64,000 bases of DNA from Druceiella hillmani (GCA_039881145.1 JAYKKI010000006.1:15507001-15571000), one strand, 5' to 3'. Numbered from the stretch's first letter, positions 1-11,498 are shown. Notes: a model not told the origin generated them from the sequence alone. Program-made: numbers and translations.

Positions 1-235
1 TCGTAGCTCATTCTTTGCTAATAGCCCACCTGAAGATGTTGTAATACAAAGAAACCTAGGTTGTGGTAAAGAACTTAAAGAAAGTAGAAATAATACTACA
101 TCACGTAGTTTCATTTAATTGTGAATAATAAATTTCTACAAAATTAACGCCAAATATATTCTATATACAAAATTAACGTCAAATATATTCTATATACAAA
201 ATTAACGCCAAATATATTCTATAAATAATACAAAA
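1..235 (+). mobile_element. Hammerhead-bearing dispersed repeat, copy 1
   Basis: The window opens inside a copy of a repeat found at eight other places here. It runs from the ribozyme-like motif through a conserved body (TAAAGAACTTAAAGAAAG, then ATCACGTAGTTTCATTTAAT) to the end block AAATTAACGCCAAATATATT. That end block is repeated three times in tandem at about 133-225 (period 33-35), which other copies do not show. No protein is encoded. The layout fits a pseudo-LTR of a Penelope-like element or a retrozyme-like non-autonomous element; this class is inferred from the ribozyme, not from any reverse transcriptase seen here. Confidence 0.6.
26..66 (+). ncRNA. Hammerhead ribozyme motif, decayed copy
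   Basis: Same layout as the intact copy at 16796. Stem I is CCAC (26-29) with GTGG (63-66), and the core CTGAAGA lies at 30-36. Stem II at 38-50 has lost its closing C. GAAA is at 51-54 and CCTAGG at 55-60. The cleavage triplet reads GTT instead of GTC. An outer stem I, TTCTTT (11-16) with AAAGAA (68-73), is preserved. Two changes at key places suggest weak or no activity. Confidence 0.6.
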
Positions 236-1740
236 TTAAACTTTATGGTTAGGTTAAGATTTACAAATATTTATCCAAAAACATCAATGTTATATTGACA
301 TAATGTTAAACTCTTTTAATTACGTATACAATTAATTTTAACACAATACAAAATATGCAATCAAACTTACATAAAAGTGGTCTTCACAAAAATACAATCT
401 AGAATTTTTAAACACGTAGTTAGGGTTTCATATTACAAGTTGCAACCATTTTATCCATATTTCTGTTTTATGTGGCACGTAAATATATAATTTATTTGAT
501 GTTTTGATTATTCTACTATCACATAGTGGCACAGAGCCGCACATGTAAAACTTTGAAGCCATTATAAACGTTGTTTTGTAAACACTATCACACTCAACTC
601 AAGGCGCCATGATAAGTCAAAAAGTCATGGCGGAAAATTTTGATGGGTTTACCATTTGATGGTTTTTAAAATTTAAATTAGTTTACCATGCGAACGTTTG
701 ATTTGTGCTGAAATATTTATATTTTGGGTATAGAAGACTGCAAGGCAAAATATTAACTAGTTTCTGGAGAAATTGTCATCTAGCTTATCATTATCATTCT
801 GGTATTCTATAGAAATTTATTGAAATAACTTTTATTATAAAATATCGTGTAATCCATTAACCGATATATACCTATTTCTTTATATTTTATTAGTAGAAAA
901 GCTTTTAGAATAGAAACTTCTTTTGTCATATTTCGTTTGTGAATGCCTTGTTTTTTTTAAATACGATGTTAGTGTGCATTTTGTTACCTCTTAGACTAAA
1001 CTATAGCCGGACTGTCTACGTGTCATGTTTTCCCTCATTCTCGTAATTTATATGGAAAATGCCCTTCCTCCATAAAGTTTTTATATATATTGCGTAGTAG
1101 CCTTTATTTTTAGAAAGGTATCAAATGGTAACCTTTAAAGGTGAAACGTAAATCGTCTTCTACTTTCAGAATGCGTTATCTCATTCAAAGTTATTGGAAC
1201 AAAAAAACATTTGTACCAAAGTCCCAATTTTACTATATGTTTGTATTATCATTGATTAATGGTCAATTATAACATTATTTATAATTGTAATTGAAACCAT
1301 AATATATAATATGACATTTTTACAACCAGAAAAATCGGACATAAAAGTGTATTTTCACATATTATTTGTATATTTTCACAACCAGAAAAATCGGACACAT
1401 AATTTAAGAAGTATTTATATATCAATATGTTTTTCATCAATAATTTCTAACTTATCAATCTTTAATAAATGCGAACGTGACATTGATATGTTTGTTCGCT
1501 TCACTTTCACAGCTAATTTATTTAATAGATCCCTTTCAAATTTGACATAGATATAGTCTGTGTCCTGGAAATAAATATAGAATATATCTTATCACAGGCA
1601 TCCATGCGTGCGAAACCGCAGTCAATAACTAGCGTGGCATATATGTATATACATCACCTAATTTGTTGGTGCGAAGTGATTTTAATACTATTATTGAGCA
1701 CTTCTTCTAACGGATAAAATAATGAAAAAGAACAACGTTC
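236..1740. other. AT-rich stretch without a recognised gene
   Basis: No coding exon, RNA gene or known element was recognised. A 79-codon frame at 1311-1550 contains a 16-base duplicated segment (ACCAGAAAAATCGGAC, twice) and looks like chance. Confidence 0.5.
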
Positions 1741-2070
1741 ATGGTAAATGTAAGTACCAATTTGCGATGATTATTGTAATGAGTAATGGTAAATGTAAGT
1801 AACGGTAAATGTAAGAACAACATTCATGGTAAATGTAAGAACAACATTCATGGTAAATGTAAGAACAACATTTGTAGTAATGGTAAATGTAAGAACAACA
1901 TTCATGGTAAATGTAAGAACAACATTTGTAGTAATGGTAAATGTAAGTAACGGTAAATGTAAGAACAACATTCATGGTAAAAGTAAGAACAACATTCATG
2001 GTAAATGTAAGAACAACATTTGTAGTAATGGTAAATTTAAGAACAACATTCATGGTAAATGTAAGTAGCA
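1741..2070. repeat. Minisatellite of GGTAAATGTAAGAACAAC units
   Basis: Tandem units of roughly 24-30 bp built from GGTAAATGTAAGAACAACAT followed by either TCAT or TTGTAGTAAT, about twelve units. The two suffix types alternate irregularly. It opens spurious frames on both strands (Thr/Val/Asn-rich); no protein is implied. Confidence 0.9.
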
Positions 2071-2386
2071 ATTTACGATGAGTGTTGTAATGAACTTACT
2101 TAGAATCACTGAACAGAAATTTACACGAGTGTCGGTAGTTCATAGGCCCAGTTGCTTAATTAATTTGTGTCTTGTTGTTATGGAGTAATTTAAATCTATG
2201 GACAATTTCAGTGGAATAATAAGAAAAATGTAGCCTGAACTAACTTTCAGCTGCTAATTAACGCGAATGAATCGTAAATTGAAGCAAAAGGTGTGCGGGG
2301 AGCGGGGAATTACTGAGTACATTACATATGCACACATACCTTTAAATGTCTGTCCTATATATTATAATACGTAAACATCAAGTTGG
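2071..2386. other. No gene recognised
   Basis: AT-rich sequence between two minisatellites. Nothing recognisable apart from a short G-rich run near 2295. Confidence 0.5.
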
Positions 2387-2389
2387 TAT

Positions 2390-2540
2390 GTTGGATATTG
2401 AGGACAGAATTTTAATATGTTCTTTTTTGAGGTCTTAATTGAGGACAGAATTTTTATTTGTTCTTTTTTGAGGTCTTAATTGAGGACAGAATTTTAATTT
2501 GTTCTTTTTTGAGGTCATAATTGAGGACAGATTTTATTTC
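2390..2540. repeat. 41-bp tandem repeat
   Basis: About 3.5 copies of a unit that starts AGGACAGAATTTTAAT and continues TTGTTCTTTTTTGAGGTC. Copies begin at 2401, 2442, 2483 and 2524, exactly 41 bp apart. Confidence 0.9.
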
Positions 2541-2882
2541 GGTCAAGTGAACTAAAGAATGATATCATTTTGACTTTTTAACATATTCAGTCAGAATATT
2601 GGCGAATTAATTCATTATATTCTTTCAATATTTTCTGCCCGTCTGTAGTAGGTACACCATCTAAACTAGATAAGTAAATAAGGCCGCACAAACATTTTTG
2701 GACAAATTAAATGCAAAATATTTGTTTCTCTTACACTGTTTTACATCGTTATATTTTATGCGTTTACAATATAAACAATATCATGAAACAATGACTACGG
2801 TAAAAAGAGCCAAGTTCCTCTTTAAAAAGTTACTCGTAAAAAGTGGTGAGATCTTTTATATTTCAGTTTATATAGTTTTGGT

Positions 2883-3174
2883 CTTAGAGTAATGAGTACT
2901 CCAGAAGGCGAGGACAATATATGTATGTAGGGGCGTGTCTTAATGCATTGTCACACGTTGTTCATATAAATATTTCAATCTTAGAGTAATGAGTACTCCA
3001 GAAGGCGAGAACAATATATGTATATAGGGGCGTGTCTTAATGCATTGTCACACGTTGTTCATATAAATATTTCAATCTTAGAATAATGAGTACTCCGGAA
3101 GGCGAGAGCACGCGCGATAGTGAGCCAAAAAACTACGCATAAAATGCGTAGTATCAAAACATTCAAAACGTGGC
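2883..3174 (+). repeat. Tandemly tripled left terminus of P-like element
   Basis: A 97-bp unit starting with the terminal inverted repeat occurs at 2883-2979 and 2980-3076. A third start at 3077 leads into the element body. The first two units share ACAATATATGTAT and CGTGTCTTAATGCATTGTC, which the third and the 42-kb copy lack. Confidence 0.85.
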
Positions 3175-3229
3175 TGTCAGTGCAATTTAAGACACAGCTC
3201 TGAAAGATTACGTGACATTTTAGCTTAAA

Positions 3230-3306
3230 ATGCCGGCTTGTGCTATTCCCACCTGCAAAAATATCACTGGACTGCAAACGAAACAAATGGGGATTACTTT
3301 TCATAG
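3230..3306 (+). pseudogene. THAP zinc-finger first exon remnant
   Basis: An ATG at 3230 opens a frame reading MPACAIPTCKNITGLQTKQM, then GITFHR, and meets a GTAAAA donor-like site at 3307. This matches the start of a THAP domain: MP-x-C-x4-C at the N terminus and the F-H-R that precedes FP. THAP is a C2CH zinc finger that binds DNA, found in P-element transposases and in host proteins derived from them. A later segment near 3890 (CGATTTCCTGAAGTTAG, R-F-P-E-V-) could be the following exon, but it has no AG acceptor directly before it. The His of C2CH and the rest of the transposase are missing. Best read as a relic of the element's own transposase. Confidence 0.65.
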
Positions 3307-4066
3307 GTAAAAACTATTACTTAATTTCATTTTCAATTAACTATGCAATTTTAAAATATCGAAGTAGATTATTATTAACAGAAGCGCGCCATTTTTATTG
3401 GTGTTGTCACCTCTTAAAAAATTGTTTACCCAAATTAAAACATCTTAATTGCTCGATTCTGAAAAATGTAAAATTGTATTTGTAAAAAAATCGGGATTTG
3501 GAAAATGTCGTTGGAGAATTTGGTGTAACGTTTGAATTTCTGTTATTATATTCAATTTTAGAATATTTTACGTATTGCGTATATAATCACTATGTGTAGG
3601 ATTACAGCAAGAAACACATGTTATTTCTTTAGTATGAGAATGAATATTTTCAAACTTTTATTATGGGCTTTTTACATCTCATTTTACTTTAAGACACTAA
3701 GATAATTGTTTTCTTTTTGCATTAAAAGTGTTAAGTGATGAATAAAATGGTTAAATGTGACAAAGTTTTTAAATAATTTTAATCTTTGGCCATTGCTTGT
3801 GGTCTTAATAATACTTCATATAAGCCAAGCCATGACCATATAAATGCAAATGTGAATCGTACTGCTGCAAGCAAATATATTTATATGCGTCGATTTCCTG
3901 AAGTTAGTGGGTAAATTTATTCTGCTGGTAACATCGTGCGCGTTGGTGGGAGGGCGCTAGTAGGCGGGGCGCGGTGCCCCCTCCACCGATTTTTGGCTTC
4001 ACCGCGACCGCGAAGAGATTTGTGCGTATGCGCCTTTTGGATTACTCTATACTCTAAGGTTTTGTT

Positions 4067-4485
4067 AGAGAAATGTAAATAACTCGGTTTACGTGTATTG
4101 TTCGAATTTAAATTTATTATCACAGAAAAGTGCAACTATGTTGAAAACGCAAGTGCTAGGATGAGAATGAGCTCAACTTCTTAGTTACCAAAATATATAG
4201 TGAAAGTTTTCTAGTCGATAGTAGTCTTTGTTTAGTGATTACTTTAACGATAAAATCGTCTTAAAGAGTACGTACATTTTCTAATATATTACAAGTCATA
4301 AGAATAAAACGTTTAAAACAAAGCTATCAGTGGATTAACGAGTAATATATCTACGTTTTTAAGCTAATTGCTTATTACAAAATTGTCAACATGGTCATTA
4401 TGATAAACCATAGCAATATATTTTTGACGGTAATGCTGTCCTTTTCATAACAAAGCTATCAGTGGATTTAGGAGAATAATAATAC
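4067..4485. other. No gene recognised
   Basis: AT-rich spacer. A segment of about 18 bp (ACAAAGCTATCAGTGGATT) occurs twice, near 4319 and 4450. Confidence 0.45.
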
Positions 4486-4489
4486 TTAA

Positions 4490-5061
4490 CCGTTTGTTTA
4501 GCGCGTGGTAGGGGAGGTCGCTCACACGCATTGCTAATTTTTTATCTATCTACGTATTACATAAAGTTCAAATTATAATATTATTAGTGATTACAATATA
4601 AAAAGGATTCAGGAAAAGAAAGTTTTTAACCCATAATGTCGGAATACGAAAATAATTCTAGTGAAAATGATCGTTTTTCAAATTGTGAAGAAAGTGATAG
4701 TGGAAGTGACATTGTGGTGCGCTCACAATTTGGCGTAATGCAAATTTTGAGTGATAGTGATAATAGTGACGATAACAATTATTTTGCTGATACGGAGGAT
4801 GTACCGGACTGCGAAAATACGATGTGACCTTGATTTCAGTTATTGTTATAATTTTGTTCACAATATATATTTCCATAATTTTCTTTGTATTTTATTATCC
4901 TTGTACAAGTTTTTATTAAGAAAACACGGAAAAAATTATTAAAATTGGATAATTTTTAGAGATAGAGTTTTTTTCGAGACAAGGGTACATGACATCAAAA
5001 ACAAAAGATTTCTTTGGCATTTTTAAGTATATATGAGTGAAAAACCATAGCACTAAAACGG
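4490..5061 (+). mobile_element. piggyBac-like TTAA element, copy A
   Basis: Bounded by TTAA at 4486-4489 and 5062-5065. The right end reads GGCACTAAAACGG-like when compared with the other copies (here AGCACTAAAACGG), giving TTAACCGTTTTAGTGC on the minus strand. The left end has CCGTTTG but lacks the GAGTGCCGACGAGCGC segment seen in copies D and E. Strict TTAA target use and an acidic N-terminal ORF point to the piggyBac superfamily. It is far too short for a full transposase of about 600 residues. Confidence 0.75.
4636..4827 (+). CDS. Acidic 63-residue ORF of piggyBac-like element
   Basis: The frame starts MSEYENNSSENDRFSNCEES and is dominated by Ser, Asp, Glu and Asn, ending in ADTEDVPDCENTM. 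Acidic Ser-rich N termini are typical of piggyBac transposases. No DDD catalytic domain or C-terminal ring finger follows. The stop comes where element 3' sequence has been joined, so this is probably the first piece of a transposase left by an internal deletion. The same frame is intact at 15707-15898 and nearly so at 48340. Whether it is translated is unknown. It may be only a relic kept by recent amplification. Confidence 0.5.
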   Translation: MSEYENNSSENDRFSNCEESDSGSDIVVRSQFGVMQILSDSDNSDDNNYFADTEDVPDCENTM

Positions 5062-5065
5062 TTAA

Positions 5066-5625
5066 TTGATAATTATATCTATTTACTTACAAAGAAAGGA
5101 GCATTATCTAACATTTGTATTAAAATCAAATATCCCAAACTGAAAAAGTTTTTCCATCGATGAATTAGAGATGGCGTCCAAAGGTGGTTGCTGAGACTCT
5201 ACTGTGTTTATGGGAAACTGTAATTTATAAAATAGGTATTGTAATTCTATTTCTAGACTTAATTTGGTTATTCAGCTTACGCTTTTTTCTTATCTTGAAT
5301 TTACAAAATCCTTAATATTATGTTAATATTCAGTGAAATTTGTTTCTACGAAGTGCAACAAATCGACTTCTGGATTTAGCTAGAATTAAACGATCTATAC
5401 ATAATGTTGAGCTATTTCTTTCAGGATATTTTAGGTAACCTGCTTTGAATATTTCGTAACCTAATTTACATCATTTTGGAAACCTTAAATGCTGGCGGTC
5501 ACAGTTGCTGCTTTTCGTAGTAGATAGGCTCGGCTTAGCAATTTGTTTACGCTACTATTTCGGCTCTCGTACTTCTAAATATCTAGAATATTTACTTAAT
5601 CATTTATCTTTGGAATATTTAGTAA
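5066..5625. other. No gene recognised
   Basis: AT-rich sequence without a supported feature. Confidence 0.5.
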
Positions 5626-5984
5626 TACGGCAGTTGACTCGTTCTAAATTTCGGTATTTTTTGTACAATATTGTGAAATATAAGTTAATTAAAAACCAGT
5701 CTTGAAAAAAATTCAAAAATCGATTGAAAAATAAGCCAAGTTGTAGGCTTCTAAATTTGAAGATACGGATAGAGTTGGATATATTCCTGTCTCTTTTCCT
5801 GTCATAGAATATAATGTGCAATATTAAAAATGACCTCACAACACAGTATTGTCGTCCTTCTCTAAAGGTTAAATTTAAACTTTTATAACTCGGTCAATTT
5901 TTAAGATTATTAAAAAAAATGTTTACTCTTCATCAGCTTGTACCTTGAAATTATGATTCATGAAATAAAAAAAATTTAGTCAAA
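5626..5984 (-). mobile_element. GGGTA MITE, copy 1
   Basis: One of four copies (also 39329, 56969 and 59984) of a repeat of about 360 bp. Its ends form a loose inverted repeat, GGGTAGTTGACTTATTCT against GGGTATTTGACTAATTTT. The body contains AAAAACCAGTCTTGAAAAAA and CATCAGCTTGTACCTTGAAA. No coding capacity. Superfamily not identified. Confidence 0.65.
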
Positions 5985-6195
5985 TACCCAATTTTAGTAG
6001 AGTTGTGTAGTTTGCAAGCATGTTTGTAAATAATGTACCTCGAAATAAATATTAATATGCTTTATATATCTTGACATTGACCTTCCATTATGAAACGACT
6101 GTTGCAAACAAATAATATCCGAGAAATTGAATATAAATAACAACAATGCGATAATGACTCACTGATATAGCGGTCAGTGCGCGCACTTGAAGAGC

Positions 6196-6835
6196 TGATA
6201 AGTAATGAAACATGCAACTTAGGTAGCTGATATTTATATCTAGGGGTAGTTTCATTTTAGTGCTAATTAGATGACGTGTATTTTTCAATAGCCACGGGCA
6301 ACTTTAAGTAATAAAACATGCAACTTAGGTAGCTGATATTTATATCTAGGGGTAGTTTAATTTTAGTGCTAATTAGATGACTTGTATTGTTCAATAGCTA
6401 CGGGCAACTTTAAGTAATGAAACATCAAATTTAGGTAGCTGATATTTATATTTAGGGGTAGTTTGATTTTAGTGCTAATTAGATGACGTGTATTTTTCAA
6501 TAGCTACGGGCAACTTTAAGTAGTGAAACATGCAACTTAGGTAGCTGATATTTATATCTAGGGGTAGTTTAATTTTAGTGCTAATTAGATGACTTGTATT
6601 GTTCAATAGCTACGGGCAACTTTAAGTAATGAAACATCAAATTTAGGTAGCTGATATTTATATTTAGGGGTAGTTTGATTTTAGTGCTAATTAGATGACG
6701 TGTATTTTTCAATAGCTACGGGCAACTTTAAGTAGTGAAACATGCAACTTAGGTAGCTGATATTTATATCTAGGGGTAGTTTGATTTTAGTGCTAATTAA
6801 ACGATGTCTGTTTTTCAATGGCTCCGGGCAACTTT
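6196..6835. repeat. 106-bp tandem array with dimeric order
   Basis: Six units at a regular 106-bp spacing (ACTTAGGTAGCTGATATT or its variant begins at 6217, 6323, 6429, 6535, about 6641 and 6747). Units alternate between a CATGCAACTTAGG type and a CATCAAATTTAGG type, so the real repeating block is a 212-bp dimer over much of the array. Confidence 0.9.
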
Positions 6836-7671
6836 TTCCATTTTTTTATATACGGTAGCAAAAAAATGTTCTAATGTGATTTGGTTTCTACTCCGGGGTT
6901 CATTTCGCCTACGATATAATGTAAAATTTGACAATAGATATTTATTATTGAAAATTATTTACAACTAATATTAATTATGTTAAATCAACCAGAGATAGTT
7001 AATACTACAATATCACGATCATACTGAAGCGACAAATTTACTAAACTAGAGAACAAGAGTTAAAATTACTAACAAAAGAGTCGTAAAGAGAGTAACACTA
7101 CTGTCCCATTACAAAACTATTTTGAATATAACATGCACATGATCATGGAAGAAATACCTGAAGATATGGATACATTCCGTGAAACTTTTCAAACTACACA
7201 AGTGAGAATAGCAAATAAGGTAAAAAGTAACAAAGATCAAAAGTTTAACTGTTCACACAACGAAGTTCAAGCAGTTAAGATCTCACGACAAGAACGGGAG
7301 GAAAGAATATATTTAATTGAAAACAAATTACAAATAGGAGTGAGTAATTAGGTGGCGTGGAGACCGTGGCATATTACGATAATTTATTTTTCACGTAAAT
7401 TTTCGGTGATAAATAATTGAAAATAAACTTGGAAGCAAAGAAAGGGATAATCGTTACTAATACGTTGCCTTTGCTTTCGTGTACTGTATGTGAGATGTTT
7501 CTTTTTCCTTTTTTAGTTTAATCCAATAATGTACGTCGGATAAAACAAAAGTGTAGATACTCAACTCAACAAGGCGATTTCGTCTAGAGATGGGCAGAAA
7601 AATTAAATGAATAAAATGAACTAATTCATGAATATTCATATTATTTACCGAATAGGCTGAAAAATTAAAAT

Positions 7672-7675
<4 letters not shown>
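6836..7675. other. No confident gene; one 72-codon frame
   Basis: A plus-strand frame at 7133-7351 (MHMIMEEIPEDMDTFRETFQ...) is open and rather hydrophilic, but matches no family I know. No splice sites or promoter can be argued, and chance is the simplest explanation. Confidence 0.35.

Positions 7676-7736
<61 letters not shown>
7676..7736. repeat. (TA)n microsatellite
   Basis: About 30 uninterrupted AT dinucleotides. Confidence 0.95.
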
Positions 7737-7738
<2 letters not shown>

Positions 7739-9270
7739 GATTTAAATCACTAGTGAATGACATTCATGAAGTGTGAAACAAACAATATTTGTAATAAATT
7801 GCTTACATATGACGGTAACTTCACGTATCTGTTCCCGTGCGAGAACAAGGGAGTGAGATCCTAAATGTACTAGATCTACTGACTAAAGAAATCTACTACT
7901 ACGGAAAATTATATCTAATATCTATTACTGAATAATCGCTCTATCACGTCTTAAACATTTAAACCAAATAGGTATAGGCATAGGTAATTCCGTTTATATA
8001 AATGCGCGATGCGCACGACCAAAAAAGGTTCATTTGTTACTAATGCTAGATTCATCCGAGCATATACCTACGCCGTACCGTGGACTAATGTATAGTGTGT
8101 TTAGACAGTACAATTGTATGTTAAAAAAATGACAGTATCTAGTCCAAAGCAAGTAAAATTATATAAATTTTAACATTATGATAGCGAAGAAGCCGGCCAT
8201 CAATCTTGTATTATAAATATCAGCGATTGCGAGGTAATATAGTGCAGTAGTAACGATCACATTTAGTAATTTTTTTACGTTACGAAATATTTTGACGTGA
8301 ATACGTCTTTAAATTTGTTACCATACGGGGGCAATCCAAAAAACCTAATGATAACAAAATCGGGGGATACAGTTTGGCGTTGCAGTTTCGAATCTATCCT
8401 CTACATCAAAAATTAAATTATATCACTGGATATCTGAAGAATCAAAGAATTCATTACGATAAGAGAGAACAGTGACGCATCGCGCGCGGTGGAGGGGGAA
8501 GCGGCGCCATTTTGAGGTTATTTTGCTGCGTATCGAGATTTGAAACAGTATAACTTTTGATTCGGAAAAGCTACGATGTTCGTTTAGGTTTTAATCGTCA
8601 GCTGTCGTCAAAATTTATCGATCGTATATAAAACATTAGTTTAAAGTAGTGACAGTGAATATAATAAGGTGTTACAATAAAAAAATATTATCAGAAATAT
8701 ATAATGTCGGCCTATACGCTATTGCAACACAATAATTATTTGTTTCCTTCCTTTTATCCTAAATACATAAATAAAAATATTTTATTTCAAAAATATAACC
8801 CGTTACATATAGTCGATAAAGAGGGAACAAAATATTCTACCTCATTTTGGAAGGAAGCAAAATTCGAATACCAGACGCATAACGTAGATAATTTAAGTCA
8901 AAATTATTGTCCTCGGTTGCGAAAGTGCGATACGGCGAAGTATGGGGAAAGCACTTAACACGGAAACAGAACATAAAATTTAGGTATGTGTAAATATTAA
9001 ATACATTCTAAAACAAAATTATTTGTATTTCAATTACTATGTACGCGTGTTTAAAAAACTTGGTTTTTTGAAACGGATACGTGACATTTCATTTTGACAC
9101 TTGACAGTTTGCAAAGTTTCCAGTAGGCCAACACGTTGCCAAATTTATATTTGGTGTAAACATTATAGGGTTTTTATTTAAACAAAACAAAATACAAAAT
9201 TTAAACTTTAATTATTTTGTAAACTAGGCGACTAGTTGACAAAAATAACATATTGTCGGATTACACATGA
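7737..9270. other. Non-coding stretch with a GC-rich patch
   Basis: A GC-rich patch at about 8474-8545 (GCGCGCGGTGGAGGGGGAAG, then GCGGCGCCATTTTG) is followed by a TATA-like GTATATAAAAC at 8624. An 84-codon frame opens at 8704 (MSAYTLLQHNNYLFPSFYPK...). The order would suit a promoter and first exon, but the protein is unrecognised and no clear donor follows. Confidence 0.3.
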
Positions 9271-10077
9271 TTAATGGGACAATTGTGTGAAGTGCAGGGC
9301 GGTCAGCGCAATGCGGCTCGTGTGAACGGGCGCATTGTCGTGCAAAAGCAGGACACCTTTGGTCAATTTTCCCCTTCTTTTTTCTTTGATTGCTTCTTTC
9401 AACCTCTCTAGAATTAACGCATAGTATTCTCCGGTTATGGAAACACCTTTATCTTGATAATATGTCAACAGGAACCCTTCTGAATCCCAAAAGACTGTCG
9501 CCATGATTTTTTCAGCCGGCTGTTACACCTTAAACTTCTTGGGTGGTGGTGTGCCTTTTTTGTGCCACTGCATTGAGTCTTGCTTAGACTCAGGTTCATA
9601 ATGATGAACCCGTCTCCAGTAACAATTCGACTCAATAGTCCTTGTCTTCACTACAGAAGTCGAAAAACGCGCGAGAACACTCCACGCGGCGTTGTTTTAG
9701 AGGCGGTGTGAGCATTCTCGGCACCCATCTTGGGCTGACCTTTGTCATGCCAAGATAATCATTGAGAATTTTAAAAATTATTGTATCCGATACTCCAACT
9801 ATCTCTGCAAGCTGTTTCTTCTTTAGTTTGGCATCTTCCGATACTAATTTTTCAACTTGTTCAATAATTTCCGGAGTAGTCATTTCGATCGGCCGACCGG
9901 AGCTTGGGTCGTCTTCAAGTGAGTCTCTACCCTGTTTAAAGAGACTATGCCACTTGTAAACAATGGTTTTACCCGGGCAAGAGTCCCCGTAAACGGATGC
10001 TCTTTCAGTATGGTTTGAACCGACTTTCCTTGCTTGGAAAAGAACTTTATAACGGCGCGATACTCCATTTTTTCCAT
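9271..10077 (-). pseudogene. mariner transposase, broken
   Basis: Read on the minus strand from 10077, the frame starts MEKMEYRAVIKFFSKQGKSV, the N-terminal helix-turn-helix of mariner transposases. It continues with a second DNA-binding segment (KKKQLAEIVGVSDTIIFKIL) and RWVPRMLTP, close to the WVPHEL-type linker. The catalytic region follows in another frame: TGDG where TGDE is usual, HHYEPESKQDSMQWHKKGTP, then MATVFWDSEGFLLTYYQDKG and LLLHDNAPVHTSRIA with the second catalytic Asp. At least two frameshifts, a small deletion at the first catalytic site and an in-frame stop before MATVFW break it. The last 70-80 residues, with the third catalytic Asp (DD34D), are missing. It is a dead copy of a Tc1/mariner-superfamily transposon. 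Confidence 0.9.
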
Positions 10078-10099
10078 AGTTCAGACTTTCTTCCAAATT

Positions 10100-10608
10100 G
10101 AGTTGTTTGTTCGACGATAGTTCAAAGATTAATGATCCGATTATGATAAAACTTGGTACTTATACTAATAATGAGTTACTTAACTAGCTATCATTTTTAA
10201 ATTAAAAAATAATTTTTACTAATGGCTACACAATTGAAAAACGCAGGCCACTTTTAAGTTAAAGGTGTGCAATTTTTTATTTAGAAGCTCAAATAAAGGA
10301 AATAATCTTATTTCTCTATACGCGATGGCATTAAGTTATAGATAATATTTAATAAATAAAAAATTACATTTAATAAATAAATGGTGGGGTTATTAATAGT
10401 ATAGTAATTGTGTAAGCTTACTCAGTATTAAGCTTATACAATTACTGTAATAAATAATTTAACACTTGCGAATGAAGTAGAAAAACAATTATGTAACGAC
10501 GTATGTAATTTTTTTTCTACTTCATTAGTACAATATTAATTCTAAATGATAAGACCAAAGCTAATTAGTACAATATTAATTCTAAATATAACAAACTATT
10601 GAACAATC
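10100..10608. other. AT-rich spacer with an imperfect palindrome
   Basis: An inverted repeat of about 19 bp (TAGTAATTGTGTAAGCTTA at 10410, matching TAAGCTTATACAATTACTG) lies at 10410-10446. No gene. Confidence 0.6.
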
Positions 10609-10842
10609 TTTTTACGTAGGGTGATGTAGTCAATAAACAAATGGTATTTTAAAATTTTTACGTAGGGTGATGTAGTCAATAAACAAATGGTATTTTAAAA
10701 TTTTTACGTAGGGTGATGTAGTCAATAAACAAATGGTATTTTTAAATTTTTACGTAGGGTGATGTAGTCAATAAACAAATGGTATTTTAAAATGTTTACG
10801 TAGGGTGATCTAATCAATAAACAAATGGTATTTTAAATTTTT
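10609..10842. repeat. 46-bp tandem repeat
   Basis: Five near-identical copies of a unit containing TTTACGTAGGGTGATGTAGT and CAATAAACAAATGGTATTTT. Confidence 0.95.
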
Positions 10843-11497
10843 TAAGCATTCTGCCTGCAGCTATTGTTAGCGCGTAGAGTATGCTTATTTCTGGCGATGG
10901 GTCTGATCAAGTTTTGGGTTGCTGACTAAAATGTCAATAACATTCATCTATTTTGATTATTTTGATCTGTAAGAGTTGATCTATTTCTTGGATTTTTGTT
11001 TTTGCTTTTGTTTCAGTTACTTATTCGTTGACTTTAGTAAATTCTACCCTAAATTGATTGCTAAGAGTAGCGATTCAAAATGTTTACAAATTAGTAACAA
11101 AAATTCATGGGCAAACGATGTTTTGTTGGTGCCAGGTAATTTTTGAAAGTTGAACTTTAGGCTTTTCTTTTGTTAAAGTGTTATTCATTAGTGCATTTAC
11201 CGTGACTAACGCTTTTTTAGTTTCAGCAGAGTTAGTACCTTTTACGGCAAATATGAAAATTATATTCTGAATGTGATTATATTTCTGAATATACAACGCC
11301 AACTGTCTCGTTATCAAGTTTATCTTTGTGAATTTCTTTCATTTTTTCAATTGAACCTTACGCAACATTAAATTTCACACTCCATTTTCAGGTTCCTCCT
11401 TTACTAAATAATAAAGTTTGGTTATTATATCTTTACACTTTTACTCTTAAATGTCCATAAAGAAAATATCGAGTTAATTAAAATATAAGAATATACC

Positions 11498-11498
<1 letters not shown>
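10843..11498. other. No gene recognised
   Basis: No coding or repeat signal that I can support. The 70-codon minus-strand frame at 11105-11317 has no recognisable content. Confidence 0.45.

Larger units (their letters stand above)
2883..4058 (+). mobile_element. P-superfamily non-autonomous element, copy 1
   Basis: The ends form an imperfect inverted repeat of about 28 bp: left CTTAGAGTAATGAGTACTCC, right (reverse complement) CTTAGAGTATAGAGTAATCC. The flanks are GTTTTGGT (2875-2882) and GTTTTGTT (4059-4066), an 8-bp target duplication with one mismatch. Eight-base duplications and a THAP-domain transposase are hallmarks of the P-element superfamily, and a THAP exon remains inside at 3230. 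The left terminus is present three times in tandem. The rest of the transposase is missing, so the element cannot move by itself. A second copy lies at 42151-43241. Confidence 0.8.

Noticed and set aside
1739..2071. 110-codon Thr/Val-rich frame
   Set aside because: Produced by the GGTAAATGTAAGAACAAC minisatellite.
3880..3910. R-F-P-E-V codons as THAP exon 2 of the P-like element
   Set aside because: No AG acceptor directly before it and absent from the second copy; mentioned but not called as an exon.
8704..8958. 84-codon frame after a TATA-like site and GC-rich patch
   Set aside because: Kept only as a note: composition and lack of any family match do not support a gene call.
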